DNA of 42,791 nt, from contig PACL01000080.1 of assembly GCA_002700095.1 (NCBI GenBank), positions 1 to 42,791 on the forward strand, written 5' to 3'. Source of the stretch: Fulvimarina sp. Its GTDB lineage: Bacteria; Pseudomonadota; Alphaproteobacteria; Rhizobiales; Rhizobiaceae. This document shows, piece after piece, positions 24,103 through 32,645 of this stretch (its first letter is position 1; each line of letters opens with the position of its first letter). A program made the translations under genes and the position numbers. The notes beneath the pieces are model-generated. The model saw only the letters and a program-made list of their open reading frames with translations. It did no database searches and was not told the origin of the DNA.

Positions 24103-25589
24103 TGACCCTCGACAGCGCCGTCGCCGACTATCTGCAACGCGGCAGGCTGCCCGATCTGCCGGCCGATCATTTCATCGCCGGAGCATGGTCGCCGCCCGCA
24201 GCCGGCGAACGGATGGAGACCCTCGATCCAGGCCGAGCAGCGCCGTTCCACGACTTTGCCGCCGGCGATGCCGAGGACGTCGACCGCGCCGTTTCGGTCG
24301 CGAGCTCTGCCCAGCGCGCCTGGGGCCGGACCAAACCGTCGGCGCGCGGCGCGATCCTCGCGGAGGCCGCGCGGCTCCTGAAGGCCGAGGCTGAGCGCTT
24401 CGCCTTCGTCGAGAGCCTCGACAGCGGCAAGCCGCTGCAGGAGGCCCTCGGCGACGTCTCCGGCGCGGCCCGGGCCTTCGAATATTACGGCGCCTGCGCC
24501 AATGCCATCGAGGGCGCCACCTTTCCGCTCGGCCCGGATTATCTCGGCTATTCGATCCCCGAGCCGGTCGGCATAACCGCCCACATCATCCCCTGGAACT
24601 ACCCGCTTTCGACGGCCGCACGCGGCATCGCGCCGGCGCTGGCCGCCGGCTGTACGGTCGTCGCCAAACCGGCCGAGACGACGCCTTTGACCATGCTGAT
24701 GCTGGCCGAGCTCCTGTCGCGGGCCGGCCTGCCGGATGGCGTCTGCAATGCCGTCACCGGCACGGGCCCGGCCGCCGGCGCACCCCTCGTCGCCGACGCC
24801 CGCGTTCGCCACGTCACCTTCACCGGCTCGGTGCCGACCGGCATTTCGGTGATGACCGCGGCTGCCCGCAACGTCGCCACCGTCGTCCTCGAACTCGGCG
24901 GCAAGTCGCCCCTCGTCGTCCTTGCCGATGCAGATCTGGGCGCCGCGGCGGACGGCGCCATCGGCGCGATCTTCGAGAATGCCGGCCAGATCTGCTCGGC
25001 CGGATCGCGGCTGATCGTCGAGCGCGGCGTCCATGACGACCTCGTCGCCCGGGTGGCGGACAAGGCCCGGGCGCTGACAATGGGGCACGGCCTGACGCGT
25101 CCGACCCTCGGTCCGCTGAACTCCGAGGCGCATCTCGGCCGGGTCGCGGCGAAGGTTGATGCGGCCACGGCGCGCGGCCTGGCGCCGCTGCTCGGAGGGC
25201 GCACCGCTCGCGATCCCTCGACCGGCAAGGGCTGGTTCTTCGAGGCGACGATCTTCGACGACGTCGCCGCCACCGACCCGTTGGTGAGCGACGAGATCTT
25301 CGGCCCGGTGCTGACCGTGCAGGTCGCCGAGGACGCGGACCACGCCATCGAACTCGCCAACGGCACGGACTACGCCCTCGTCGCGGGCATCTACACGACG
25401 AATTTCTCCGCCGCCCACCGCCTGGCGCAGGAGATCGACGCCGGCCAGGTCTTCGTCAACGAGTATTTCGCCGGCGGGATCGAGGTGCCCTTCGGCGGCA
25501 ACCGCCAGTCCGGCTTTGGGCGGGAGAAGGGGTTCGCGGCCATGCGGAACTACCTGCGCACGAAGAGCATCGCGGCGAGGATTGGCTGA
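24099..25589 (+). CDS. NAD(P)-dependent aldehyde dehydrogenase (betaine aldehyde dehydrogenase-like)
   Basis: Aldehyde dehydrogenase of 496 residues with Asn167 (IPWNYP), Glu265 (LELGGKSP) and catalytic Cys299 (NAGQICSAGSR). The cofactor lysine Lys190 is present in VVAKPAETTP. The C-terminal region EVPFGGNRQSGFGREKG is typical of the BetB/PuuC/GabD group. It overlaps the upstream gene by 4 bases (ATGATGA) and is followed after one base by an FAD amine-oxidase-like gene, which suggests that it oxidises the aldehyde made by that enzyme. Naming it BetB would go beyond the evidence. Confidence 0.92.
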   Translation: MMTLDSAVADYLQRGRLPDLPADHFIAGAWSPPAAGERMETLDPGRAAPFHDFAAGDAEDVDRAVSVASSAQRAWGRTKPSARGAILAEAARLLKAEAERFAFVESLDSGKPLQEALGDVSGAARAFEYYGACANAIEGATFPLGPDYLGYSIPEPVGITAHIIPWNYPLSTAARGIAPALAAGCTVVAKPAETTPLTMLMLAELLSRAGLPDGVCNAVTGTGPAAGAPLVADARVRHVTFTGSVPTGISVMTAAARNVATVVLELGGKSPLVVLADADLGAAADGAIGAIFENAGQICSAGSRLIVERGVHDDLVARVADKARALTMGHGLTRPTLGPLNSEAHLGRVAAKVDAATARGLAPLLGGRTARDPSTGKGWFFEATIFDDVAATDPLVSDEIFGPVLTVQVAEDADHAIELANGTDYALVAGIYTTNFSAAHRLAQEIDAGQVFVNEYFAGGIEVPFGGNRQSGFGREKGFAAMRNYLRTKSIAARIG

Positions 25590-25590
25590 G

Positions 25591-26862
25591 ATGCCCATGT
25601 CGCAGCTCCGCACGACGCCCTACTGGTGGGACACCGCCCCGCCGCCGCCGATGGAGCGCCCCGCGGCCGTGCCGAAGAAGGCCGATGTCGTCGTCATCGG
25701 CTCCGGCTATACCGGCTGCCACGCGGCGCTGGTCCTCGCGCGGGCCGGCCGCAGCGTCGTGATGCTCGACAAGGGCCGCATCGGCGAAGGCTGCTCCACC
25801 CGCAATGGCGGCCAGGTCAGCCATTCGGTCAAGCCGGGCTTCGACACCCTCGCCCGCCGCCACGGCGCCGAGACCGCCAGGGCAATCCTTGCCGAGGGCG
25901 TCGCCTCGCGGGCCTTCGTCGAGCGCTTCGTGACGCAGGAAGGCATCGCCTGCGACTTCCGGGCCTGCGGAAGGTTCCACGCCGCCGCCAGCCCGCGCGC
26001 CTTCGCAGCCCTCGCAAAGCTTGCCGACGGCGACCGGATCACCCTCGTCCCGCGTGACAGGCAGCGCGAGGAACTCGGCACCGACTGGTATCACGGCGGC
26101 GCCGTCTTCCACGACCACGCCTGCCTCGATCCCGGCTTCTACCATGCCGGCCTCGTCGAGCGCCTCGATGCCGCAGGCGTCGTGCTGGCCCCGCAGTGCC
26201 CGGCCCTGGCGATCGACGAGCGGCCGGACGGCGTCACGGTGACGACGCCCCTCGGCCCGATCGAGGCTCGCGACGTCATGCTCGCCACCAACGGCTATTC
26301 GGGGGCGCTTTCGCCCTGGCACCAGAACCGGATCGTTCCAATCGGCAGCTACATCATCGCCACCGAGGCGCTCGACCCGGCGCTGGTGAAGCGGATCTTT
26401 CCGACCGGGCGCATCGCCTCCGACAGCCGGCGGGTGGTCTACTACTACCGCCCATCGCCCGACGGTAAACGGGTGATCTTCGGCGGCCGGGTCAGCGCCG
26501 GCGAGACCGATCCGCAGAGCGCCGCCCGGCGGTTGCGGGACGTGATGGTCCAGCTGTTTCCAGAACTTGGGCCGGCTTCCATCAGCCATTCCTGGATGGG
26601 CTTCGTCGGCTACACCTTCGACGCCCTCGCCCACACCGGCGCGCGGGGCCGCGTCCATCATGCCATGGGCTATTGCGGCTCGGGCGTCGGCATGGCCTCC
26701 TATCTCGGCCACAAGGCGGGGCTGCGCATCCTCGGCAGGCCGGAGGGCGAAACGGCCCTGACGACACCGGACTTCCCGACGAGCCCCCTCTACCGGGGCC
26801 GGCCGTGGTTCCTGCCCGCAGCCGTCGAGACCTATCGGCTGCTCGACCGGCTCGGCCTGTGA
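25591..26862 (+). CDS. DAO-family FAD-dependent oxidoreductase (gamma-glutamylputrescine oxidase-like)
   Basis: FAD amine or amino acid oxidase of the DadA/PuuB type (423 residues). The opening TPYWWDTAPPPP, the nucleotide-binding motif VVVIGSGYTGCHAAL (GxGxxG at 37-42), the segment STRNGGQVSHS that contacts FAD, and the late HAMGYCGSGVGMASYLG are all family features. Such enzymes oxidise C-N bonds of polyamine derivatives or N-methyl amino acids. Together with the aldehyde dehydrogenase just upstream and the polyamine-type transporter downstream, an amine catabolic role is likely. Start at 25591; ATG 25597 is an alternative. Confidence 0.88.
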   Translation: MPMSQLRTTPYWWDTAPPPPMERPAAVPKKADVVVIGSGYTGCHAALVLARAGRSVVMLDKGRIGEGCSTRNGGQVSHSVKPGFDTLARRHGAETARAILAEGVASRAFVERFVTQEGIACDFRACGRFHAAASPRAFAALAKLADGDRITLVPRDRQREELGTDWYHGGAVFHDHACLDPGFYHAGLVERLDAAGVVLAPQCPALAIDERPDGVTVTTPLGPIEARDVMLATNGYSGALSPWHQNRIVPIGSYIIATEALDPALVKRIFPTGRIASDSRRVVYYYRPSPDGKRVIFGGRVSAGETDPQSAARRLRDVMVQLFPELGPASISHSWMGFVGYTFDALAHTGARGRVHHAMGYCGSGVGMASYLGHKAGLRILGRPEGETALTTPDFPTSPLYRGRPWFLPAAVETYRLLDRLGL

Positions 26863-26870
26863 GGCCGGCC

Positions 26871-26910
26871 CCATGACGCAAGGCCCATGACGCAAGGCCA
26901 TGACGCAAGG
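26871..26910. repeat. Three tandem 13-bp repeats in the leader of the binding-protein gene
   Basis: CCATGACGCAAGG occurs three times in a row (26871-26883, 26885-26897, 26898-26910), beginning 9 bases after the preceding stop codon. The spacing of 13-14 bases is not a clean helical period. It could be a protein-binding array, or repeat expansion by slippage; it would also offer spurious start codons. Confidence 0.8.
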
Positions 26911-27033
26911 ATTGGATTGCCAGAACGCCGGAAATGGCTCTTTCTGGAAGACGAAATGGCCGCTTCACTTCTCGATCGGCCATACCGGTCAGACATCCGC
27001 ATCGCTATCCCCATCAACCCTAGGAGAGAGATC

Positions 27034-28101
27034 ATGGCATTGACGTTACGCGTTGTTCTTGCCGCTTCGGCACTGGCGTTCACGATCGGCGGCGCCGAGG
27101 CGGAAACGCTCCGGATGCTCACCTGGGGCGGCTATGCCCCCGAGGAACTGATCAAGAAGTTCGAGGCCGAAAACCCCGACATCGACGTCGAGGTGACCCT
27201 CTCTAACAACGAGGAGATGATCGCCAAGCTGCGCGCCACCGGCGGCACCGGCTACGATCTCGCCCAGCCGAGCCACGACCGGATCTTCGCCGCCCAGAAG
27301 GAATACCGGATCTACAAGCCGCTCGACCTGTCGAAGATCGACACCGCCTCGATGACGCCGAACCTCCTCGAAGGCGTGAAAGAGAACGCCACGATCGACG
27401 GCGATGTCTATGCCGTGCCGCATCAGTGGGGCACCTCCGGCGTCATGGCCAACATGAAGGAGACCGAGGGCGTCACCGGCTTCGGCGATCTCTGCGACGA
27501 GAAGTACAAGGGCCGCACCTCGATGCGCCTGCGCCGCACGATCCTCCTCGGCACCGCCTTCTCGATGGGGATGAACCCGTTCGAGCTCTATGCCGACAAG
27601 GCCGCCTACCAGGACATGCTCGATAAGGTCACCGCCAAGCTGATCGAGTGCAAGCCGATCGTGAAGACCTACTGGACCGGCGGCGACGACCTTTCCGCCC
27701 TGATGCTCTCCGGCGAAGTCGTCGTCGCGGAGACATGGGATTCGACCGCCTACAAGCTCTACAACGAGAACCCCGATATCGTCTTCGTGCCGCCGAAGAC
27801 CGGCGCCCTCGCCTGGATCGACACCTTCGCCATCCCGCGCGGCGGCGAGGCGGACGATGCCGCCTACAAGTGGATCAACTTCGTCCTGAAGCCCGAGAAC
27901 GTGAAGATCATGTCGGCCTCGACCGGCGCCATCGCGGCCGTGCCGAACGGCATCGAGCTCCTGCCCGACGACAAGCAGAAGGCGGTGAAAGCGGCTTTCA
28001 CTGAGGCCGATCTCGACAATCTGAAGTTCTTCGCGAACATTCCTCCGGGCCTCGAGGACATGGAAGGCATCGCGCTGGAGCGCATCAAGGCGGCGCAGTA
28101 A
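27034..28101 (+). CDS. Polyamine-type ABC transporter substrate-binding protein (PotD/PotF-like)
   Basis: Periplasmic binding protein of 355 residues. There is a Sec signal peptide (about residues 1-23, cleavage after GGAEA) and a mature start ETLRMLTWGGYAPEELIKKFE, the typical PotD/PotF opening. Later blocks such as YDLAQPSHDRI, VPHQWGTSGVM and GEVVVAETWDS also fit that family. The start has AGGAGAG a few bases upstream. It is the first gene of the transporter set and is separated from the oxidase gene by 171 bases holding tandem repeats. The ligand may be a polyamine, but this family also includes binders of other cationic or amino acid-like compounds. Confidence 0.92.
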   Translation: MALTLRVVLAASALAFTIGGAEAETLRMLTWGGYAPEELIKKFEAENPDIDVEVTLSNNEEMIAKLRATGGTGYDLAQPSHDRIFAAQKEYRIYKPLDLSKIDTASMTPNLLEGVKENATIDGDVYAVPHQWGTSGVMANMKETEGVTGFGDLCDEKYKGRTSMRLRRTILLGTAFSMGMNPFELYADKAAYQDMLDKVTAKLIECKPIVKTYWTGGDDLSALMLSGEVVVAETWDSTAYKLYNENPDIVFVPPKTGALAWIDTFAIPRGGEADDAAYKWINFVLKPENVKIMSASTGAIAAVPNGIELLPDDKQKAVKAAFTEADLDNLKFFANIPPGLEDMEGIALERIKAAQ

Positions 28102-28138
28102 CACGCCCGCATCCGAGGATCTTCCACACATGAAACGC

Positions 28139-28165
28139 GCCGGGGCGATGAGGCCTCGCCCCGGC
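28139..28165 (+). other. Stem-loop between the binding-protein and ATPase genes
   Basis: Perfect 10-bp arms GCCGGGGCGA / TCGCCCCGGC with a 7-base loop in the 95-base gap before the ATPase ATG. There is no T-run. Such hairpins often sit after binding-protein genes and raise their mRNA level relative to the membrane components. Confidence 0.65.
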
Positions 28166-28196
28166 CGAGGCGCCCATCTTGCATCGGAACCCGCGA

Positions 28197-29270
28197 ATGT
28201 ATGATCTGAGCTGCGACCGCGTGACAAAAGCCTTCGGCAAGTTCGTCGCCGTCGACCAGGTCTCCCTCGACATCCCCTCCGGCTCGTTCTTCTCGATCCT
28301 CGGCCCGTCCGGCTGCGGCAAGACCACCCTGATGCGGATGATCGCCGGCTTCGAGACGCCGTCGGCCGGCGACATCCGGATCAAGGGAGAGAGCGTCCTC
28401 GCCTTGCCGCCTAACCGGCGCAACGTGAAGATGGTGTTCCAGCACCTCGCCCTCTTCCCGATGATGAATGTCGGCGAGAACATCGCCTACGGCCTGCAGT
28501 GCCGCGGCGAGAAGAAGGCGGAGATCCCGGCCAAGGTCCGGCGCGTCCTGGAGCGGGTCGGCCTGCCGGGCGTCGAAGAGAAGCAGATCGGCCAGCTCTC
28601 CGGCGGCCAGAAGCAGCGCATCGCGATTGCCCGCTGCATGGTGCTGGAGCCCGACGTCCTCCTCCTCGACGAGCCGCTCGGCGCCCTCGACCTGAAGCTG
28701 CGCGAGCACATGAAGATCGAGTTGAAGCAGCTGCAGCACCAGTTCGAGACCACCTTCCTCTACATCACCCATGACCAGTCCGAGGCCCTCGTGATGTCCG
28801 ACCGGGTGGCGGTGATGAATGCCGGCCGCTTCGAGCAGATCGGCACGCCGCGCGAGCTCTATGACGATCCGGTCTCGGGCTTCGTCGCGGGCTTCGTCGG
28901 CGACGCCAACATCCTTGCCGGCAAGGTTGCCGATATCCGCGGCGACGAAGTGCTCGTTGAGCTCGAAGGCGGCGGCGGCCGGATCGCCGCGCGCCGCTCC
29001 GACGGAAGTGCCGTCGGCAGCGCGGTGGAGGTGTTCGTCCGGCCCGAGGCGATGCGCATCGGCGCGGCGACGACTGAGGCGAGCCTTGCCGGCACCGTCG
29101 ACAGCCTGCTCTTCAACGGCGCCAATTCCCGCATCCTCGTGAAGGCACGCGGCGGCCAACTGATCGAGGTGGCCGATCCCGGCCAGAGCGGCTCGCTCGC
29201 CCCCGGCGCCGCCGTCACCCTGACCTTCGAGACGAGGCGCGCCCGCGCCTTCGCGCGGAGGGCCGGCTGA
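28197..29270 (+). CDS. Polyamine-type ABC transporter ATPase (PotA-like)
   Basis: Cytoplasmic ATPase of 357 residues. Walker A GPSGCGKTT is at 36-44, followed by the signature LSGGQKQRIAIARC, Walker B VLLLDEPLGALD, switch His in YITHDQSEA and a C-terminal TOBE-like region (about 240-355) that is typical of CUT1/PotA ATPases. The ATG at 28197 was taken as the start; an in-frame TTG at 28179 with GAGG upstream would add six residues and cannot be excluded. The stop overlaps the next start by one base (TGATG). Confidence 0.93.
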   Translation: MYDLSCDRVTKAFGKFVAVDQVSLDIPSGSFFSILGPSGCGKTTLMRMIAGFETPSAGDIRIKGESVLALPPNRRNVKMVFQHLALFPMMNVGENIAYGLQCRGEKKAEIPAKVRRVLERVGLPGVEEKQIGQLSGGQKQRIAIARCMVLEPDVLLLDEPLGALDLKLREHMKIELKQLQHQFETTFLYITHDQSEALVMSDRVAVMNAGRFEQIGTPRELYDDPVSGFVAGFVGDANILAGKVADIRGDEVLVELEGGGGRIAARRSDGSAVGSAVEVFVRPEAMRIGAATTEASLAGTVDSLLFNGANSRILVKARGGQLIEVADPGQSGSLAPGAAVTLTFETRRARAFARRAG

Positions 29271-30136
29271 TGGGGCGCGATGCGGGCAGGCTCTCGCTCA
29301 TCCTCCTGATGACGCCGTTCCTCCTGTGGATCGGCCTTCTCATCATCCTGCCGCAGCTCGGCATCGGATATGTCTCCCTGCGCGAGAAGATCAGCTACGA
29401 CGAATTCAGCTTCGGCCTGAAGAACTACGTCGACTTCGTCTCCGAGCCGGTTTACCGCAACACCCTGTTCCGCACCGCCTGGATGTCGATCCTGGTGACG
29501 ATCCTGGCGCTGATCGTCGGTTTCCCGGTCGCCTATTACATCGCGAAGATCGCCCGGCAGAAGAGCCGCGCGGCGCTGTTCCTGTTGTGCCTCATCCCGC
29601 TGTGGGTGTCGGATCTGGTGCGCGCCTACGGCTGGATCGTGCTCCTGCGCGAGACCGGCGTGATCTCCTCGACCCTGGTCGATCTCGGCATCATCAACCA
29701 GCCCGTCGAGATGCTCTACAACGACGCCACCGTCGTCATGGGCCTCGTCTACACCGTCGTCCTGTTCATGATCGTGCCGCTCACCTCGACCCTGCAGGGC
29801 ATGGACGACGCGCTGCTCGAGGCCGGCTACAATCTCGGCGGCAGCCGCTTCACCGTCTTCCGGCGGATCATCGTGCCCTATGCCATGCCGGGCATCGTGT
29901 CCGGCTGCATCATCACCTTCATGCTGACGGCCGGCAGCTACCTGACGCCGGTGCTCCTCGGCGGCAAGAATTCCAGCTGGTTCACCGAGCAGATCTACAA
30001 CCAGTTCATCACCCGCTACAACTGGGAGGCCGGCGCGACCTTCGGCGTGACGCTTTTGGTGTTCACCTCCTTCGTCGTCTGGCTGGGCCTGAAGCTCACC
30101 GGCCAGAGCCTTGCGACCACCGTGGCGAAGGACTGA
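29270..30136 (+). CDS. Polyamine-type ABC transporter permease 1 (PotB-like)
   Basis: Inner-membrane permease of 288 residues with about six hydrophobic segments. The ATPase-contact loop reads EAGYNLGGSRFTVFRRIIVP. It also carries the PotB-like block LIPLWVSDLVRAYGWIVLLR. Its start overlaps the ATPase stop by one base. Confidence 0.93.
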   Translation: MGRDAGRLSLILLMTPFLLWIGLLIILPQLGIGYVSLREKISYDEFSFGLKNYVDFVSEPVYRNTLFRTAWMSILVTILALIVGFPVAYYIAKIARQKSRAALFLLCLIPLWVSDLVRAYGWIVLLRETGVISSTLVDLGIINQPVEMLYNDATVVMGLVYTVVLFMIVPLTSTLQGMDDALLEAGYNLGGSRFTVFRRIIVPYAMPGIVSGCIITFMLTAGSYLTPVLLGGKNSSWFTEQIYNQFITRYNWEAGATFGVTLLVFTSFVVWLGLKLTGQSLATTVAKD

Positions 30137-30140
30137 CGCG

Positions 30141-30989
30141 ATGCAGAGCTCGGCCGGCCTCCGCCTGATCTACCGCGCCTACATGGCCGCCTTCTTCCTG
30201 TTCCTCGTCGCGCCGCTGATCGCCGCGGGAGTCTTCGCCTTCAACGATTCGGTGTTCCCCTCGCTGCCCTGGAACGGCTTCACGCTGGACTGGTTCTTCT
30301 CGCCGGTGGAGCCGAAGCTCGGCCTGTTCCACGACGAGCGACTGCTGCGGGGGCTCAACAACTCGCTCTATATCGGCGTCGTCGTCGCCGCCCTGTCGGT
30401 CGCCGCCGGCACCTGCAACGCCTTCCTGTTCGAGCGGAGGACGTTTCCGTTCAAGGGCGTCGCCTACATCCTCCTGATCATCCCGCTGGTCATTCCCGGC
30501 GTCATCCTCGGCATCTCGATCCTCGTCTTCGCCTCGATGATCGCCAACTGGGTGGATGCCGAATTCGGCCTGTTCATCACCTGGCTGCGCCCCGGCATCC
30601 CGCTGATCGTCCTCGGCCAGTTCTCCTTCCTGACGACCATCACCTCGCTCGTCATCGCCGCAAGGCTGCAGAAGTTCGACATGGCGCTGGAGGAGGCCGC
30701 GCTCAATCTCGGCGCGAGCCGGCTGCGGGTGCTGACGACGGTGACCCTGCCCTTCCTCTATCCGGCGATGTTCTCGGCCTTCGTCGTCGCCTTCCTCGTC
30801 TCCTTCGAGAACTTCAACACCACCCTGATGCTGGTCGGCTCCGACGCGCCGCTGACCATCACCATGTACGACCGCATGGTGAAGGCCGGCTCGACGCCGG
30901 TGCTGAACGCCGTATCCGTGGTGCTGATGCTCGGCTCCGGCCTGCTGGCGCTCGCCTCGGTGGCGGTGCAGCGCGAGAAGAAGGCCTGA
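30141..30989 (+). CDS. Polyamine-type ABC transporter permease 2 (PotC-like)
   Basis: Second permease (282 residues, about six hydrophobic segments) with the coupling loop EEAALNLGASRLRVLTTVTLP. The block FVVAFLVSFENFNTTLMLVG near the end is characteristic of PotC/PotI. It follows PotB after four bases and ends the rightward operon. It converges on the hyuB gene. Confidence 0.93.
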   Translation: MQSSAGLRLIYRAYMAAFFLFLVAPLIAAGVFAFNDSVFPSLPWNGFTLDWFFSPVEPKLGLFHDERLLRGLNNSLYIGVVVAALSVAAGTCNAFLFERRTFPFKGVAYILLIIPLVIPGVILGISILVFASMIANWVDAEFGLFITWLRPGIPLIVLGQFSFLTTITSLVIAARLQKFDMALEEAALNLGASRLRVLTTVTLPFLYPAMFSAFVVAFLVSFENFNTTLMLVGSDAPLTITMYDRMVKAGSTPVLNAVSVVLMLGSGLLALASVAVQREKKA

Positions 30990-31018
30990 GACGCAGAGAC
31001 TGAGACCAGATCGCGTTC

Positions 31019-31044
31019 GGCGGGAGGCGGTAGCACCGCCCGCC
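31019..31044. terminator. Hairpin between converging permease and HyuB genes
   Basis: GGCGGG (31019-31024) pairs with CCCGCC (31039-31044), with an inner CGGT / ACCG stem and a small bulge. It lies in the 69-base convergent gap. There is no T-run, so intrinsic termination is uncertain. Confidence 0.45.
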
Positions 31045-31058
31045 TGCTCGGTCGGGCC

Positions 31059-32645
31059 CTACGCTGCCCCGAAGCCGCCGCCGCCTGGAGTTTCCAGCAG
31101 CAGCCGCTGGCCAGCCGGGATCGTCTGGGTACCCTTGCCCTTCAGCTTCGTTCCGTCGGACAGCCTGACGGTGCCGGCGGCGCCGTCGCCGCCCCCCGCC
31201 CGGCCGCGTGGCGCAAAGTCGATGCGGTCGAAGGCCGCCAGCAGATCCATTGCCTCGCCGTCGCGGTTCTCGATTTCGATCACCTGGCCGTCGCCGCCCC
31301 GGTGGCGCCCGGCGCCGCCGGAGCCGTCCCGCAGTTCCCGCCGCCAGAAGACGATGGGCGCCGCCGCCTCCATGATCTCCACCGGCGAGCCCTTGACGCC
31401 GGAGGGGAACGCCGTCGCCGACAGCCCGGCCTTGTCGGGCCGCGCGCCGGTCCCGCCATTGGTGGTGATGGTGACGGCAAAGCCGTAGCGGCCGAGGTCG
31501 TTGCCCTTGGCCCGGCCGCGCAGCGTGACGTTCCACAGGCACGAGGTGCCCTCGGCGGGGATGCGGGCCGGCAGCAGCTCTGCAAGGCAGCCGAAGACGA
31601 CGTCGGGCAGCATCTGCCCGACGATGTGGCGGGACGAGACCGCCGCCCCGCGCGGCGCGTTGAGGATCGAGCCCTCCGGCGCCTCGATGTCGCAGACCGA
31701 GAGCGAGCCGGCATTGTTGGGAATGCCCGGCGCGATGGCGCAGGCGAGGCCGAAGGCGGTGTAGGCCCGCGTATAGGCCAGCGGCACGTTGATGCCCTTG
31801 CGCACCACCGGCGAGGTGCCGTCGAAGTCGACGCTGATGCCATCCTCGTTCACCGTCAGCGCCGCGACGAGGTCGATCGGCGCGTCGAGGCCGTCGATGG
31901 TCATGGCGTTGCGATAGACGCCTTGGGGGAGCTTGGCGACCTCGGCGAGCACCGCCCGGCGCGAGACGTCGCAGATGTGGCTTCCGAGCCCGTCGACGCT
32001 GTCCAGCTTGAACTCGGCCATCATCTCCGACAGCCGCCGGGCGCCGATGTCGTTGCAGCCGAGGAGCGAATAGACGTCGCCCTCGGTCTCGACCGGCAGC
32101 CGGGTGTTGGCCCGGATCATCGCCATCAGCGTCTCGTTCATCTCGCCCCGGTCGCAGAGCTTCAGGAACGGGATCGACAGGCCCTCGGCGAAGACGTCGT
32201 GGCCGTCCGGCCCGAAGCCGATGCCGCCGATGTCGATCAGGTGGCTGGTACAGGAGAACAGGCCGACGATCCGCCCCTCGTGGAAGGCCGGGGTGGTGAC
32301 GACGAAGTCGTTGAGATGGCCGGTGCCGCGCCAGGGATCGTTGGTGATGTAGTGATCGCCCTCGCGCATCGTCTCGATCGGGAAGCGGTCGATGAAATGG
32401 CGCACGGATTCGGCCATGGAGTTGACGTGCCCCGGCGTGCCGGTGACCGCCTGGGCCAGCATCCGGCCGTTGAGGTCGAAGACGCCGGCGGAGAGATCGC
32501 CGCATTCGCGCACGATCGTCGAGAAGGCGGTGCGCAGCAGCGCCTGGGCCTGTTCCTCGACGACGGCGAGAAGCCGGTTCCACATCACCTGCATGCGGAT
32601 GAGGTCGATGCCGGCGCCCTGGCCGCTGTGGTTCATGTCGGTCAT
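31059..32645 (-). CDS. hyuB: Hydantoinase B/oxoprolinase beta-type subunit
   Basis: Large subunit (528 residues) of an ATP-dependent amidohydrolase or carboxylase of the HyuB family, which includes N-methylhydantoinase, 5-oxoprolinase, caprolactamase and acetone/acetophenone carboxylases. Family blocks include RECGDLSAGVFDLNGRMLAQ, the central GDHYITNDPWRGTGHLNDF and the C-terminal GGGFGAA. The ATG overlaps the hyuA stop by one base (TGATG), so the two subunits are coupled; a GTG one codon earlier is possible. The cyclic amide or ketone substrate cannot be determined. Confidence 0.9.
   Translation of the reverse strand: MTDMNHSGQGAGIDLIRMQVMWNRLLAVVEEQAQALLRTAFSTIVRECGDLSAGVFDLNGRMLAQAVTGTPGHVNSMAESVRHFIDRFPIETMREGDHYITNDPWRGTGHLNDFVVTTPAFHEGRIVGLFSCTSHLIDIGGIGFGPDGHDVFAEGLSIPFLKLCDRGEMNETLMAMIRANTRLPVETEGDVYSLLGCNDIGARRLSEMMAEFKLDSVDGLGSHICDVSRRAVLAEVAKLPQGVYRNAMTIDGLDAPIDLVAALTVNEDGISVDFDGTSPVVRKGINVPLAYTRAYTAFGLACAIAPGIPNNAGSLSVCDIEAPEGSILNAPRGAAVSSRHIVGQMLPDVVFGCLAELLPARIPAEGTSCLWNVTLRGRAKGNDLGRYGFAVTITTNGGTGARPDKAGLSATAFPSGVKGSPVEIMEAAAPIVFWRRELRDGSGGAGRHRGGDGQVIEIENRDGEAMDLLAAFDRIDFAPRGRAGGGDGAAGTVRLSDGTKLKGKGTQTIPAGQRLLLETPGGGGFGAA

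Noticed and set aside
19710..25589. Choline-to-betaine pathway (betA/betB) for the GMC dehydrogenase and ALDH
   Set aside because: The two genes are not adjacent or in the same operon, no betI or choline transporter is present, and the ALDH is coupled to an enolase-type enzyme and an amine oxidase instead.
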